This document shows positions 25,142 through 36,938 of a stretch of 64,000 nt of DNA, piece by piece (within the stretch, counting starts at the first letter, position 1; every line of letters begins with the position of its first letter). The notes under the pieces were generated by a model. It saw only the letters and a list, made by a program, of their open reading frames with translations. It was not told the DNA's origin and ran no database searches. Made by a program: the position numbers and the translations under genes. The DNA is from Puccinia triticina (lineage: Eukaryota; Basidiomycota; Pucciniomycetes; Pucciniales; Pucciniaceae), in contig NC_070572.1 in assembly GCF_026914185.1 (NCBI RefSeq), forward strand, positions 186,001-250,000, given 5' to 3'.

Positions 25142-26686
25142 CTGAAAAACTCCGATGAATCCCATCGCTCCCCCGCTGTTCTTAGCCTCCCAAAATATTG
25201 GATGAACGTCTGGTGCAGATCCTTCGAAATCTCCTCCCATTCGGAGCTGATTTTGACAAGTATGAATTTCTCCACTTTCTCGGGGAGATTCAACAAAACA
25301 TCCTTTGTTCTTCTCAAGCAAACAGCTTCCATGAGTTGGCTTAAGGTCTTGATTGCCTCTCGAGCACCAACGTTCATTCGAGGGACCAGACAGCTCCTCC
25401 ATACCCACTCTTCGTCCCATGGATGTATTTTCAACAGCGTAATCAAGCTTTGCAAGTCGGTCAATCGGTTTTGGACAGGTGTCCCTGTCAAGCAAAGAAC
25501 AAACTGGCACTGAAGATTTTGAATGCTCTAGGTTCGGTGCGTTGCTGCATTCCTTATCAAGCTATCATCGTAAAAATAAATCAGAACCATGTATGCCAAT
25601 TGTCCACTTGAATCATTTCACTTACTGGGCTTCATCCAATACAATCCTGAACCAGAACAGATCTAGAGCTCCAATGTTGTGCTGGTTGGGGTGTTTCTTG
25701 TTACCACTCGTTCCGATCATTTCGTAAGTTGTCAAAATCAGCATTGTCGACTGCAGGTCTTCACTAGTAAGGCTCTTCCGATTGTCTCCATGGAAAACCT
25801 CATAAGGGATTGCGTGATCTCTGAAAAGGAGATCAATTTTGTTTTTCCAATTTGAAAGGGTTGCCAGAGGGCAGATGACTAGTGTAGCTGCAGATCGTTT
25901 GTTGGGATCAGCTTGTCGGAAATTTCTTGCGTTATCACTTGTCGCCAGGATAAAAGCAAGGGTTGTTAACGTCTTTCCTAATCCCATATTGTCAGCTAGT
26001 ATCGATCCCTGGGACCTGTTGTGATTTGGTTCCTTTGCGCTAGAATTTGAATCTTTCTCGCAGTAATCGCGAAGCCAGGCATTGTCATGATGGTACCACA
26101 AGGCTTCTGGCTTGTTGTTCTCGGAGTCCTCATTCTTGAGGAGGAAGTTTAGGGCGGAAATCTGATGGGGTTTCATACTTGTCTTGCACTTTTGAAGCAA
26201 TGTCGAGAGCCAAGGTGCTGGTCTGGAGTTTGAGTCCCTAGTGGTTTCAGTGAGGTGGGAAATTGCGAAGAAAACATCTGGGCTGTAGTTCCAGATTGGG
26301 CTTAGTTCCACTTTGGCAGCTTCAAAGGCCAATTGGACTTGAGATATGTTTTCCGAGCGGCTGAAGACACATCCCCTCAGCTGAGGCTGTATACAATTCT
26401 TGGTCACAAGAAAGGCACGCAACTTCACCAGAGCTACATCATTGGGAGGGATTTCTGGTTGGGTGGGTGGAGTTGAACAGCTGGAAACTGGCCCTAATAA
26501 TGGACCTAGATATTCACTCTGCTTTCGGCTGAGATCTCCAAAGCAATTATGTGGCGCGCAGTATATGTGAACTAGCTGTCGGCCTCGTTGAAGAAAAGCT
26601 ACCTGAGGGACATCAGAAGTAAGTGTTACAGTCCTAGTGGAAGGCAAGGTGATGATAAATTGGCCAAGACAGAATGTTGAAGACAT

Positions 26687-28916
26687 TTGTGGAAAGGGAT
26701 GGGTAATTTGATTTATTCTGTTACACAAATGTGAACTGAGAAAGACAGGGGAGATAGTGTGTTCCTTTTGAAACGTTCCAGAGATGGGCCACTGGGGGTA
26801 TCACTGAGCATGACAATATCAAAAAATCTGTTTTGACTTTGTTTGGCACTTGTATTTGGGCTCTTGAGCTCTGCAGGTTGGGTTAGGGTGGTCCAAATCG
26901 CTACTTGATTACAAGAGCATGCAGGGTCAACTTGAACATATCATGAACATGAAATCATCTCCCCTTTGCCCCTTTGGATATTGAATCTTTATGTAAACTC
27001 ACAGGCAAGGATATTCATGAAGATTGTTTTTCTATGTTTAACGTGACAATTGAATATCCAATATGTGGGATATGTGGGAGTGACCTCACTTACGACTGCA
27101 AAATATAAGGTTTTCCCCTGAAGCATTGGTACGTCACATGAATGAACCTTGCAGTTAAGTAACCGTTATCTAGCCATCCAGTTAGCCTTATAGCTCTTTT
27201 TACATTTTGAGTAGTATCTTTTTTAAAATATCACACTTCCTTGCCAGATTTCACATTCACCCTGCCTGTCCTGCACAGTGGAATGGGGCTTGAGGTGGGG
27301 CAAAGCATGCTTCTTTGCAAGGGCATTCATTCCACAACACGAAATCTTTCTGGAGTAATGATTCAGTTACACTGATGCGCAACACATATTCAACAGGAAT
27401 TACTGTTTGAATGGCTTGTACTAATGTCTCATTGCATATCAGTTGTACTACAATTAAGAAAAGCAAATCAAAGAGTTCTACACAACATTGTGTTACCTCC
27501 CACATTTCTTCTAGCTGTCTTGAGACTCAATTCAGCCTCATTTCGTTGCCGTACTTATGCATCAATTGTGAATCACTTCTGGATTAATTTCAACTTTCTT
27601 GTGACTCACTTCTGACAGAGTTCTTGATCAGATTAGGGATAAGTTACTATTCCCATCCGGCTGACATCCAACCAAAACTCACATAAAATTCAGCGGTGGC
27701 ACTCCCTGGGGAGTGGGAACATATCTCCCCTGGTGCAAGAATCCACACCTCAAGATTTCAATTATCAAGACCTCAGGATCCTCAGCCTCTCAAGCTCTCA
27801 GTTTATTCCTTCCAATCCTTCTCATCCTCTTCCCCAGTTTCATTTCCCCCTCTGGTCCACTCCCTTCAAATTCTTGGTCCCAACACATAATGTGCTGTGG
27901 GTTTGTCTCTTGTTTTGTCTGTGGTTTTGATTCTTCTTCTCCCTTTCTTCTCTTTCCATTGGTGGTTGATTGTTTTGTGTATGTGTCTGCCTTATCTCTT
28001 TGGTTTCTCCTTTTTTTCTTGTGTTTTTGTTTTCTTTTCTTTTCTCCCTGTTGTCTGTTGTGTTGTGCGTGCACATGGCGCGCAAGGAGATGATGAAATG
28101 TATGTGACAAGTCGCCTCCCTGAGTCCAAGTTTGCCAAACCTGGAGGATGGGAGAGGCATAGCATTCTGATCCAAGAAATAAGGCCATCACTTTTTCCAA
28201 ATCATCATCAAGAGTCCACCCCCCTCCCATCAAGAATCCCTTCCTAGATCCTTTCCCAACAAACCAAACCGCTGCCAAGGATCTGAACCCCGGCGAAACA
28301 ACTAATTGAAACCACTTCCACAGCTATTAATTCAAATCTGTACAACTCTTTCTGGACCAATCCGTGAGGGCAGTCACCCCAACACCTTTTCCCCTCCCAG
28401 AGCTGCCGCTGGCCTAGCAGTGAGCACCAAGCAGAGCTCCATAGCGGGGTGCTAGACAATTATGAAAGGAAGAGAGTCAGAGGCCAAAATGTTTCCTCAG
28501 CCAACTCTTGGGCTGTACTTCCAGCTTGAGGGTTGTCTCACCCCTGTCCGCTGTTGCATTTGCGCAGTCCGGCGGGGGATATTCATGGACCCCCCTCTGC
28601 TTCCGGGCTGGGGGTCTTCTTCCCAACGCTTTTTGACCCTTCTAGACAGGGATGGGTGTTGGGCCACAGTGCGTCAGCTTGCTGCGCTGTGTGGCTGGTT
28701 GTGGGTTGCGGGTATTTTTTTTTGCTTGTAGACTGTTTTTTTGGTGTGTGCATGGTTTTTGTAGGCAAAACCGTGGTTTTTTGGCTTGTTGTATTAAAAA
28801 AGGGAAAACCTTTATTCTTTTTTTTGTAATTTTGGCCTTTTGTAAGGGGAAACCCTTGAATTGTTTTTTCTACAAACCTGAGGCTTTAATATACTTGGAT
28901 GTAAACCTTCAGTTTT
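26687..28916. other. Intergenic, no gene seen
   Basis: AT-rich, with pyrimidine-rich T/C stretches around 27780-28080 producing long spurious frames. No supported gene. Confidence 0.5.
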
Positions 28917-29125
28917 GTGTCTGCCACTACAAAAAGTGTGTCTGCCACTACAAAAAGTGCCTCTGCCACTATGAAAAGTGTGTCTGCCACTATGAAAAGT
29001 GTGTCTGCCACTATGAAAAGTGTGTCTGCCACTATGAAAAGTGTGTCTGCCACTATGAAAAGTGTGTCCGCCACTATGAAAAGTGCATCCAGCACTCTGG
29101 CAAGTGCGTCCGCCATTATTAGATA
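28917..29125. repeat. 21-bp tandem repeat, about 10 units
   Basis: Unit TGTGTCTGCCACTATGAAAA plus G (21 bases) recurs at 21-base spacing from 28921 (CTGCCACT) to 29110 (CCGCCATT). The first two units have ACAAAAA in place of ATGAAAA and the last two are degenerate. Twenty-one being a multiple of three keeps frames open on both strands. Confidence 0.9.
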
Positions 29126-29391
29126 TACCTCTGGCAATACTATAAGCACCTTTTGCACCATGATATTTTATGACGGATGATCCCCTCACAAATATATGGC
29201 CCAGAAATGGGCCAAAATAAGTCAAAAACACCAAAAATGTAATTTTTATTTGACGACTCAGTATTTGAGGGGCCCAAAAAACAAACTCAGAGAATATAAT
29301 CTCTCAGATCTTTATGTGTCTCTCTTTCTATTTGTAATTTACTTATCCCAAGAAATCCAAATAGTGCCCAAACTAATTCTTGTGTCCTGCA

Positions 29392-29429
29392 GTCTCTATA
29401 GTGAAAGCAGCTGCTTTCACTATAGAGAC
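29392..29429. repeat. Perfect 38-bp palindrome
   Basis: Two exact 19-base arms meet at CAG|CTG with no spacer: the left arm starts GTCTCTATAGTG and the right ends CACTATAGAGAC. It lies just outside an AGAGCATCCACAT repeat end. Confidence 0.9.
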
Positions 29430-30433
29430 ACTTGCTCACAAATGCATCTTAGAGCATCCACATCAGTGGCTAAGTGAGCCCAAGGTAAGGCACTTAGCCA
29501 CATGTGTCATCCGCATTGGGTTGGGCTTCAACCAGGCTAACTTATCAAAAAGCTAGAATTCTGGCCAACTGGTGCTCAATCTAGCCGTGCCTAGCTTGTT
29601 GGCTACAGAGCTTGTTAGAGCTGCAACAAAAGGCAGTGATGATGTGGAAAAGATGGGCTGAGAGGAAAAAGGCTCGGCGGCTGAGACCAAAGGCTGCTAG
29701 CTTGTGTGGTGGAAAGAGGCACACACACTACAAGAGACTGGATGTTGGTCTTAGGGAGCAGGAACAGAGAACTGATGAGGTTTATTTCTTCTGTAAAGCA
29801 GAGGTTATAAACTATTACAACTGGGGGACAAATTGTGGGCAGAAGGTGAACATGCATATTCATCTGGAGGGAGGAGAAAGGAGTGAAAGAGGAGAGCAAT
29901 GCAAGGGTGAAGCGCTGCGCTTCGCTACAGAAAGCGCATGGTTTAGCGAAGCGCAGCGGGCCCGCGCTACGGCCCCAGCGTAATTAGCGCAAGTGCAAGC
30001 GGCAGTCCGCTGCGCTTGTGCTAAGCTTAGCGATTCCGCGCTTCTCTCCCAGAGCCTTCAGCGCAAGCGCAGCGGATCTGCGCTGCGCTTGCGCTATTCC
30101 CCAGTGCAAACAGCGCCAAACCCGCTTGTTTGGGCGCTTGCATGCGCTTTGTAGCGCCATAGGCCGCTGCGAAGCGGCACAAGCGCTGCGCTGCGCAGGA
30201 GAGGGCTCAGCACCAAGTGGCTTGCCCACAAGTCCAACCTTGTCACCAGTGCCTTCCGCAGTACTCCCTTGCCCATCAAGATAACTCCGACCGGGCAGAT
30301 GTGTTGCCCCAGTAGCCACTCTAAATTTCCCTGCGTCAACCACTTACATACATAACCTCGAGTAATATTTCACACCATCACAACTTAGACGCTGCCTCAA
30401 CTATTTTCAACCCCTGTCCGTTTACGTGCGAGA

Positions 30434-33400
30434 ATGTCTATCTCCGAAGAAGTTCCCTCGACTCCCCCCAACATTTGTGACCCTTCTCCCACGGTATCAC
30501 AGTCTGCCCACAGGGAATCCAGCCAAATCCGAACCCCTGTTGTAAAGCCTGGCTATGTCCGTACCAATGGTGATTCCCGTCGCACTCTTGTTGCCCATGT
30601 CCCACCCAACCAAACCCAAATATCAGCTCAGCGTGACAATCGTATTGAAGTTGAAAGCGACCCAGAAGTGGAAAATGCACCCGAGATCAACAGGAGCAGT
30701 GATGAGTTAGTGCGGAAGAAATCAAAAGTCAGTTCTATTTCTCTTTTGGATCCTCAATGCTTTTCATCAATCACATGAATATCAAACTGGTGGGTTGGTT
30801 CAATTAACAATCACATCCGCAGGCAATAAATCATATCACTCAATCCTCCGCGCGCACCGGCCAAGAGGTCATCATCGACATTGCGCAGGACTCGGACAAT
30901 GAAAATCTGAAAGTCAAGTCCAAGAAAAAATCAAAAGACGGGTTTGATCATCCAAGAAGCTATTTTTACTCACCGGGGACTGGTCCGAAACAGGTTAGTG
31001 TTCAGCAATAAGTTACGTGGGGAATGATTTGCTGAAACTATGATTCTCAATCTCAGTCCCCCCAATCTGCTGCTTGGGCCTGTCGATGGTGCCCAAGTGA
31101 ATACTTGGCCCAGAACCGATCCAACTACAACCTCAAGAGTCACCGCGACGGTGCCAACTACAAAGGCTCGGTGCGATTTGCCTGTCCCGGACGGGCCAAG
31201 GCCATTGCTTCCGGCGCTAAACTCCCTCCAACTGCGGCTGAGTTGGCTAAAGAAGCAGCAAAGGCTAGTCCAGCAACCACGGGGACTTTATCCGAATATT
31301 TATCAAAAGGTTGCTTTGATAACAAGACTCTGAACAAGCTCATTGTGATCTGGATTGTCCGCCATTCCCTTCCTTGGTTGAGAATCGAAGACCACCTTAT
31401 CCGAGTAGCCTTTGATTACGCGGTCCATAGCTCTCAAATCCGATCTCGAATCTGGGCTGCGATGCAAGCACACAAGCTATATGTTGAGCAACGCTTGCAG
31501 GTTGTCAAAGCTATCAAGGTTTGCATTTTTTTTTGTTTTTTTACTCACTACATCAACATCTATAGCTGACTTCCAGTTGTTGCTATAGGATTCAGACTCA
31601 AAAGTCAGCATGGTATCGGACGTTTGGACAACCAAGGGTAGCCACAAGGCTTTTGTAGGTATTTCGTGCTGCTATATCAACAAAGACTGGGCCTTTGTGT
31701 CGCAGCATCTTGCCATCAAGTACGTTTCTTGGCACCATAACGGGATTTACCTGGCGGCTCCTTTCGCGAACTGTTTGATAAAACACGGGTTACACAAACA
31801 GATAAGTACTTTTAATTTCCTCTTACCCTCGGAGTGAATCTACCAGTTTATTGTCTTTTTGTCATTACGTTCTTGCGCAGACGACCGACTCCGGTAGCAA
31901 CAACTTTACGATGGCCAGAGAAGTTGCAACAATCTTCTCCAACGTCGATTCCACCCAATGGGATGTTGAAGCTAATCACCACCGCTGTACATGCCACGTG
32001 ATCGCTCTCATCCTCGGTGCCGGATTGAAGGCCCTCCGGCTTTCTAAACTAATGCTTCGACCCGCAAAAGCCGACCAAGCTTTCCCATCCCTTTCAACAG
32101 TAGTTGAGGTGGAAGAAGATACTGAGGAAGTTGTCGAAATCGTCAAACAGTCTGATGAAGATGAAATTGACCCAGATGATGCCACACCTGGTATACCTGA
32201 AGCTGACGATGCCGAAGAGGAGGAAAGTGGCTTTGGTATTGGATTTACTCTGAAGAAGGTTTGTTTCTCTCTTGACCAAGCCCCACACAAAGTCCCCACA
32301 TCCTAACTTGCTGGCTTTTACACACAGATCGACTACATTTGTCGGAGAATTGCATCTTCGCCGCAAAAGCAGTCTGAGTGGAAGTCGTGGGCAGCCAAGC
32401 TGGGCTATAAGGGTCGCGGCGTGATTGGTGGCTACGGAATCCGATGGAACATTGCTTATGAGAGCCGTCAAAGGGCTTATGAGGGTAGAAAAGTAGGCTT
32501 GCAAGTAAACTGCAATTGAATTTTTGCCTCAACTAACCAAAATCAACTCATTTACTAGGTCATCAAACAACTTCTCGAGAATGAAACAGAAAAGTACACA
32601 GGTAAATCAGCAAACAAGCATTTCTTCAAGCAGTACGAGCTGAGCAACCAGGAATGGAGCGACGTGAAAAGCTTGAATATTGTTCTGAAGGTCAGCTGCT
32701 TCATTGATTATTCATGTCATATTTGTTTTATTAACTGATTGCTATTCGATACTCAATACTAATAGGACTTCTTGGAAATGACCAAGAGGATGGAAGGTGA
32801 TTGGCCGCTTTTACCAATGGTTCTTTATGAATATGCGCGGCTACTCGATACTCTTGAGAAGAGGAAGGCCGCTGCCTACTCGTCCCCTCTGGCGCCAATG
32901 TTCGACCCAATGATGAAGCTAACAAAGAAGTATATGAAGCTGGCGCTTGAGTGCAACACGGTGGTGCTGGCCACCTTCCTTCACCCGGCGTGGAGGATGA
33001 TGCTTTTCCAAAAACAATTTGAAGCCCATGTTGATTGCATCACCAACCTTGTCCAGGAAGCATTTGACACTCGGCACGATGAGATCCAAGCCTCCCAACC
33101 ATCGCCAACACCCCCCAAAGATTCCCAATCTGACGCAAACAACAACGGAAACAACTCGGACTCAGACTCTGATGGTAAAGAATTTGATTTCTACCCTTCA
33201 TCCGGCGATACTCCTGAGGTCAATACGGAAATAGAACGCTACAACAAGGGGGATTTCCCCATGGATAAGAAAGGCAAAATTTTGGATTGGTGGAAGGTAT
33301 GCAATTCTATTTTTCATTCATTACGCGTTCACATACATCCAGGTCCTGATGCTTGCGAATCTTCTTAGCTACACTGCAAAGACTTTCCAGTCTTGGCATC

Positions 33401-33641
33401 ATTAGCAAGGGATTACCTTGCTTGTTTGGCCAGCTCAGCCACAGTCGAAAGGACGTTCTCGGCTGCAGCTGATGTTTGCGCATCCGGGAGGACAGGTCTC
33501 GCCACCCAAACGATCGAGAGATGTATCAGTAGTCATATGTGGCTCCGAAATGGTGTCAAGATGGGAGGCGAGTTTGAAGATTGTCAGAAAGTTATCGATG
33601 CATCTATGAAGAACCCAAAGTTCTCAAAGGCGAGAAAGTAG
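30434..33641 (+). CDS. hAT transposase, multi-exon
   Basis: Exons from ATG 30434 across at least eight introns. A BED-type zinc finger candidate (ACRWCPSEY, N-YNLKSHRDG) is followed by the catalytic core: SDVWTTKGSHKAFVGI with the first Asp, TTDSGSNNFTMAREV with the second, then HHRCTCHVIALILGAGL; acidic linker; then the insertion domain and the C-terminal dimerisation region (SLARDYLACLASSATVERTFSAAADV). The reading frame is open throughout when spliced. One oddity: the intron at 31802-31880 begins ATAAGT, not GTAAGT, after CAG, and reading through it gives a stop, so a functional enzyme needs AT-AG splicing. Inside the hAT at 29902-34081. Confidence 0.85.
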
Positions 33642-33745
33642 AATACAACCCAAGTTTCCTTTTTCTTTTCGCTTAGAATACAACCCAAGTTTCCTTTTTC
33701 TTTTTGCTTAGAATACAACCCAAGTTTCCTTTTTCTTTTCGCTTC
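33642..33745. repeat. Three tandem copies of a ~38-bp unit
   Basis: Unit begins GAATACAACCCAAGTTTCCT followed by TTTTCTTTTCGCTTA, three times directly after the transposase stop codon. Confidence 0.8.
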
Positions 33746-34089
33746 TCATCACATCAATTTGGGATGACCCAAAGTTGTTATTCCCTCTCTTCCCACCCAT
33801 CATTCTTCCCGCTGATAAGCGGAATAATAGCGGACATGAGCAATAATTAAGCGGAAATCCGCGCTTTTTCATGCGCTTTAAAGTGCAAACACGCTGCACT
33901 ACCGCTGCAACTTAGCAATTCTGCGCTATGTTGGCGCTGAAAATCACACAGATCATGGGACCAAACTGTTAAGCGCAAGCGCAAGCGGCCAAGCGCTTCA
34001 AATTAGTGCAGTGCAGCAAGGGCAAATTGCGCTGCGCTAAACGCTGCGCTGCACTTTTTGCAGCGCAGCGCTTTCACCCTTGAGCAATG

Positions 34090-35665
34090 GAAACATGCGC
34101 AGTTGCAGTTTCAACAGAGCTCCCCACCGTAGGACCACATACTCCACAACCACACCAATTTCCCACTCAACCACTCCACAAAACAATCCAATGATTGACT
34201 TCAGCAAAACTGAAAAAGCAAACCTCCATGGATCATGATGGAATTTAGAGAGAGGATTGCAGTCAGAAACCCGGATCACTTGGCTCACGCTCAATCTCTC
34301 ATCTGTAATATAATCAATGCAACCAGACCTCCAAGGCCATGACCGGCTTTCAAGAACAATGCATATTATCTTTTGCGTTGGGTGCTTGTCTTGGCAACCA
34401 TTACTCAGAGGCCAAGGGCTCAAGGAAGATTGATTCCTGTTTATGGTCCAGGATAGAATCCTCTGACTTCCTCAATGGGAATCCGCTTGGAAGCTTTCCC
34501 CATGGTCCTTCAGATCAGCCAAGATCTAGGGTGAGTTCTTGGGCTGGGGAGGCAAATAGCCACTTGCAATGGACAGACAGTGGTGGCACTCAGCATACTT
34601 GATGGATGGGTGGATTAAGCCTTGGGAGATGGGCTCTGTGGGTGGTGAGAAAGACAAAGAAGTCCGTTTGGCACTCCACATGTAGCCTTTCCCAACAAAC
34701 AAAACTCTTACTCTCACTTGATAGATCCACATTCTTCTTCTTGTTTGCCCGCACTCATTCATGAGTCTTTCTTCTTCCCTACTGACAACCCCTGTTCTTT
34801 TTTTCATTTTGTGAACTCGATCAATATCCATTTTCATTCTTTAAACCCAACATGTCTTCCTGCTTGCTTTGTGTTCCACTTCCACTTGATCTTGCTCATG
34901 TGCATTTTTCAATCAGATGCAAAGAAAAAAGGGTTTTTTTGTTATTGCAGAAGAGAGATTGGCAGTCTCTTGGTGGCATGCTGGCAACAACTGGTGTGTT
35001 TGATGCCACTGAGGGCAAGCTATGTACCTTTGACTTAGCTGACTAGTAGCTCCAGCTGATTTGGTTGCTGGGGTCTGGCTAGCAGTGTGCTACCTGGGTT
35101 TTGGATGGCCAAGTTAGCTTAGGCAAACCCACCCATGTGGATGCTCTTAGCATGCACTTTTTCATGCCACGTGTGCATAGCAATAGCACCAATCCCACAG
35201 AATTGCACCAACACCAACACTGAAACATATGGTAAATATTTTTCAATGAAGATGCACACCAATACATCCAATTTTTGGTTTGTAGCCACTGGATAATGAC
35301 TAGAAACAAAAAAAAATGGAAATGTAGGTATGCATCTTCAATGAAAACCAGTTACGGTATACACTCCATGTATTGTATTTGTTTCAGCATTGCAGTAACA
35401 CTATGCAAAGAGTGAGCAGAATTCCACTATGTCATTGCTAAGGCTAGCATAACTGGCCCACCGTTCCGCACGCTGGGCAAGACAAGCCAGCCACTTGCAG
35501 CATGTATATATATATATATGTATCAGGGACCAGAAGAAAAGCCACAACTAGACAGGGAGAAGAGACATGCGAACAGGGCGACCTTTGAGACAACGATAAA
35601 CGACGACGAGGAGTACATTCTTCGACCACACTTACACATGGTTTTTTTTTTTCTAGAGACAGGGG
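34090..35665. other. Intergenic, no gene seen
   Basis: Remainder of the possible outer element, then AT-rich sequence with a short (TA)n run near 35504. At about 35650 the base composition switches abruptly to GC-rich. Confidence 0.4.
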
Positions 35666-36259
35666 TTAGTAGTAGCTAGTTTGGGCCTCGCCTGGTTCGT
35701 CATCCGTCGAGGGCTCGAGAGTCGCCCATGGATTGACATGTTCGACGGGTGCAGCATAGCCGCCTGAGCAAACACCACGGGCGGGGGTTTTTTGTTCTCA
35801 GTGGGTGTGTTTGTGGAGAGAGAGAATGGAGGGGGGGGGGGAGACGGCTTGCCTGGGATCTGGTCGCCCTGGTAGGTGGACAGCGAGTCGGGCAGGCCGT
35901 CCTGGTCGATGACTTCGAGCAGCCATCGCTGGTGGGCCGGGTGGGCGCCCTTGACGGTCTCGAGCTTCTTGAGGAGGACTTCTGCGCCGGGATGGCTCGA
36001 TGCGCCCTACCGAAAAAGCGCAGCCAGTCAGATGGTACATGGTCCGGGGACGGCCAGACTGCCCACCTTGATGTCGAGGACCCGGTTGATGTCGTCGTTG
36101 GATGCGATGAGGTTGCTCGTTCTGTACAGCCACTTCTGCGGGGCGATTCAGCTTGATGGAGCACGAGATGGAGGCTGGGGCCCGGACTGACTTGGTTGTG
36201 GGCATCCTTGCCGACCTTCTGGTGCCATTGGCAGACTGGAGGGATGCAGCCCAGCGTGA

Positions 36260-36297
<38 letters not shown>

Positions 36298-36830
36298 ACT
36301 GGTGGGTGTGGTGGACTGACCATGGATATCGCTGGATGGGCGCAGGGTGGGCGGGATAAGGAAGTCAGCCGCGGAGAGGGAGAGAGCAGGGTGAGAGTGT
36401 GGCGCACCCGAAGCGCTTGAAGTTGCCGTGCTCGTAGTCGAGGCAGAGGGCGGTGAGCTTGTTGAGCAGGTATCCGTTCTCGTGTTTCCAGAGCTGGGCG
36501 GCGGCCTCGGGCCCGACTGGGAAGGGATCGGAGGGGGTCAGGCGTGGGCTGTGTGTGTGGGGGGTGTGGTGGTGGTGCTTACGCTTCTGGTCGACGACGA
36601 CGAGCCTGGTCTGTGGGGAGTTGAGCAGGTCAGCAGCAGTCAACGGGGGTGGGAGCTGGCCAAGGACTGACTGGCTCGAAGCTGGCTGCGAGTGGCTGGA
36701 GGACCTTGTTGGAGTGGACGGACTTGATGAAGAACCAGCCTGGGCAGGAGAGGGGACCCGGACAGTCAGCCGGAGCAGGGGAAGATTCCGGAGGGAGTAC
36801 ATGGCGCCCACCGGTGGGGAAGTCGGCCAT
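35666..36830 (-). CDS. Beta-trefoil lectin-like protein (~199 aa)
   Basis: Complete gene read from ATG 36830 to TAA 35666 through seven introns. The first exon is only 19 bases (36812-36830), one internal exon is 11 bases (36321-36331), and the last intron starts with GC (GCAAGC at 35846-35852). The N-terminal half has WFFIKSVHSNKVLQP and LWKHENGYLLNK, and later NQKWLYRTSNLI, the Gln-x-Trp-spaced pattern of ricin-B-type beta-trefoil domains; such intracellular basidiomycete proteins bind sugars or other ligands. C terminus rich in acidic residues. No signal peptide, so probably cytosolic. Head-to-head with phosphofructokinase 108 bases away. Family call rests on motif feel only; the gene model itself is well supported because every junction keeps phase. 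Confidence 0.7.
36262..36296. repeat. GT/CA microsatellite in lectin intron
   Basis: About 16 GT units on the plus strand; CA on the coding strand of the lectin gene. Confidence 0.9.
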
Positions 36831-36938
36831 GGCGGAGTGTGGTTGCTGGGCGGATCCTGGCCGCGGCTGCTTCCGGGGACACCCTGCCACCAACCACACC
36901 CTCACCCAACACACACAACCACACCCACCACACACACA
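36831..36938. promoter_or_regulatory. Shared 108-bp divergent promoter
   Basis: The only sequence between the start codons of the lectin gene (minus) and phosphofructokinase (plus). It has no visible TATA box but a CA-rich stretch (CACACACAACCACACCC-like) just upstream of the PFK start. Any promoter for both genes must lie here or inside the coding regions. Confidence 0.6.

Larger units (their letters stand above)
18812..26686 (-). pseudogene. SNF2-family helicase, disrupted by MULE
   Basis: Start ATG at 26686 (MSSTFCLG). Motifs in order: MKPHQISALNFLL, Walker A in ADNMGLGKTLT, motif Ia LVICPLATLSNWKN, DEAH completed across the intron at 25625, LTGTPVQNRLTDLQSL, CLRRTKD, LRQFCNHPLF, VVFSSFTGFL, LTGDQTIKKRDE, LLASIQAAGVGIDL and QAVDRLYRLGQ (motif VI). 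The architecture suits Rad5/Rad16/HLTF-like ATP-driven DNA translocases, but no RING finger lies between the lobes. Two lesions: TAG at 25528-25530 in the segment between DEAH and LTGTPVQN (CAG to TAG would explain it), and a 5.6-kb insertion at 19510-25141 inside an exon. Stop at 18812-18814. Exons after the insertion: to about 19303, then 19232 to about 19040, then about 18980 to 18812. Confidence 0.8.
29902..34081. mobile_element. hAT transposon (4180 bp)
   Basis: Ends CAAGGGTGAAGCGCTGCGCT (left) and AAGGGTGAAAGCGCTGCGCT (right, reverse complement), flanked by the 8-base duplication GAGCAATG at 29894-29901 and 34082-34089. Subterminal regions on both sides (about 29905-30200 and 33830-34075) are full of GCGCTTGCGCT/AGCGCAAGCG motifs, typical of transposase-binding arrays. 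One transposase gene inside. Confidence 0.85.
29451..35150. mobile_element. Possible outer element holding the hAT insertion
   Basis: AGAGCATCCACATCAGTGG at about 29451 faces AGAGCATCCACATGGGTGG (reverse complement) ending at about 35149. If these are the two ends, the element is about 1.5 kb once the hAT at 29902-34081 is removed. I could not find a clear target-site duplication, so the pairing is tentative. A related end (AGAGCATCTGCATTAGTTG) lies at 54440. Confidence 0.4.

Noticed and set aside
18812..26686. Naming the helicase RAD5 or RAD16
   Set aside because: No RING finger is present and the N terminus is not distinctive enough to separate members of this SNF2 branch.
27696..28278. 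Protein genes on both strands of the T/C-rich region
   Set aside because: Long frames come from pyrimidine-rich low-complexity sequence; no splice pattern or domain.
28917..29125. CRISPR-like array
   Set aside because: Units are contiguous with no spacers and the genome is eukaryotic.
35700..36407. 235-residue minus-strand frame
   Set aside because: It runs through the introns and microsatellite of the lectin-like gene in a different frame from its exons.
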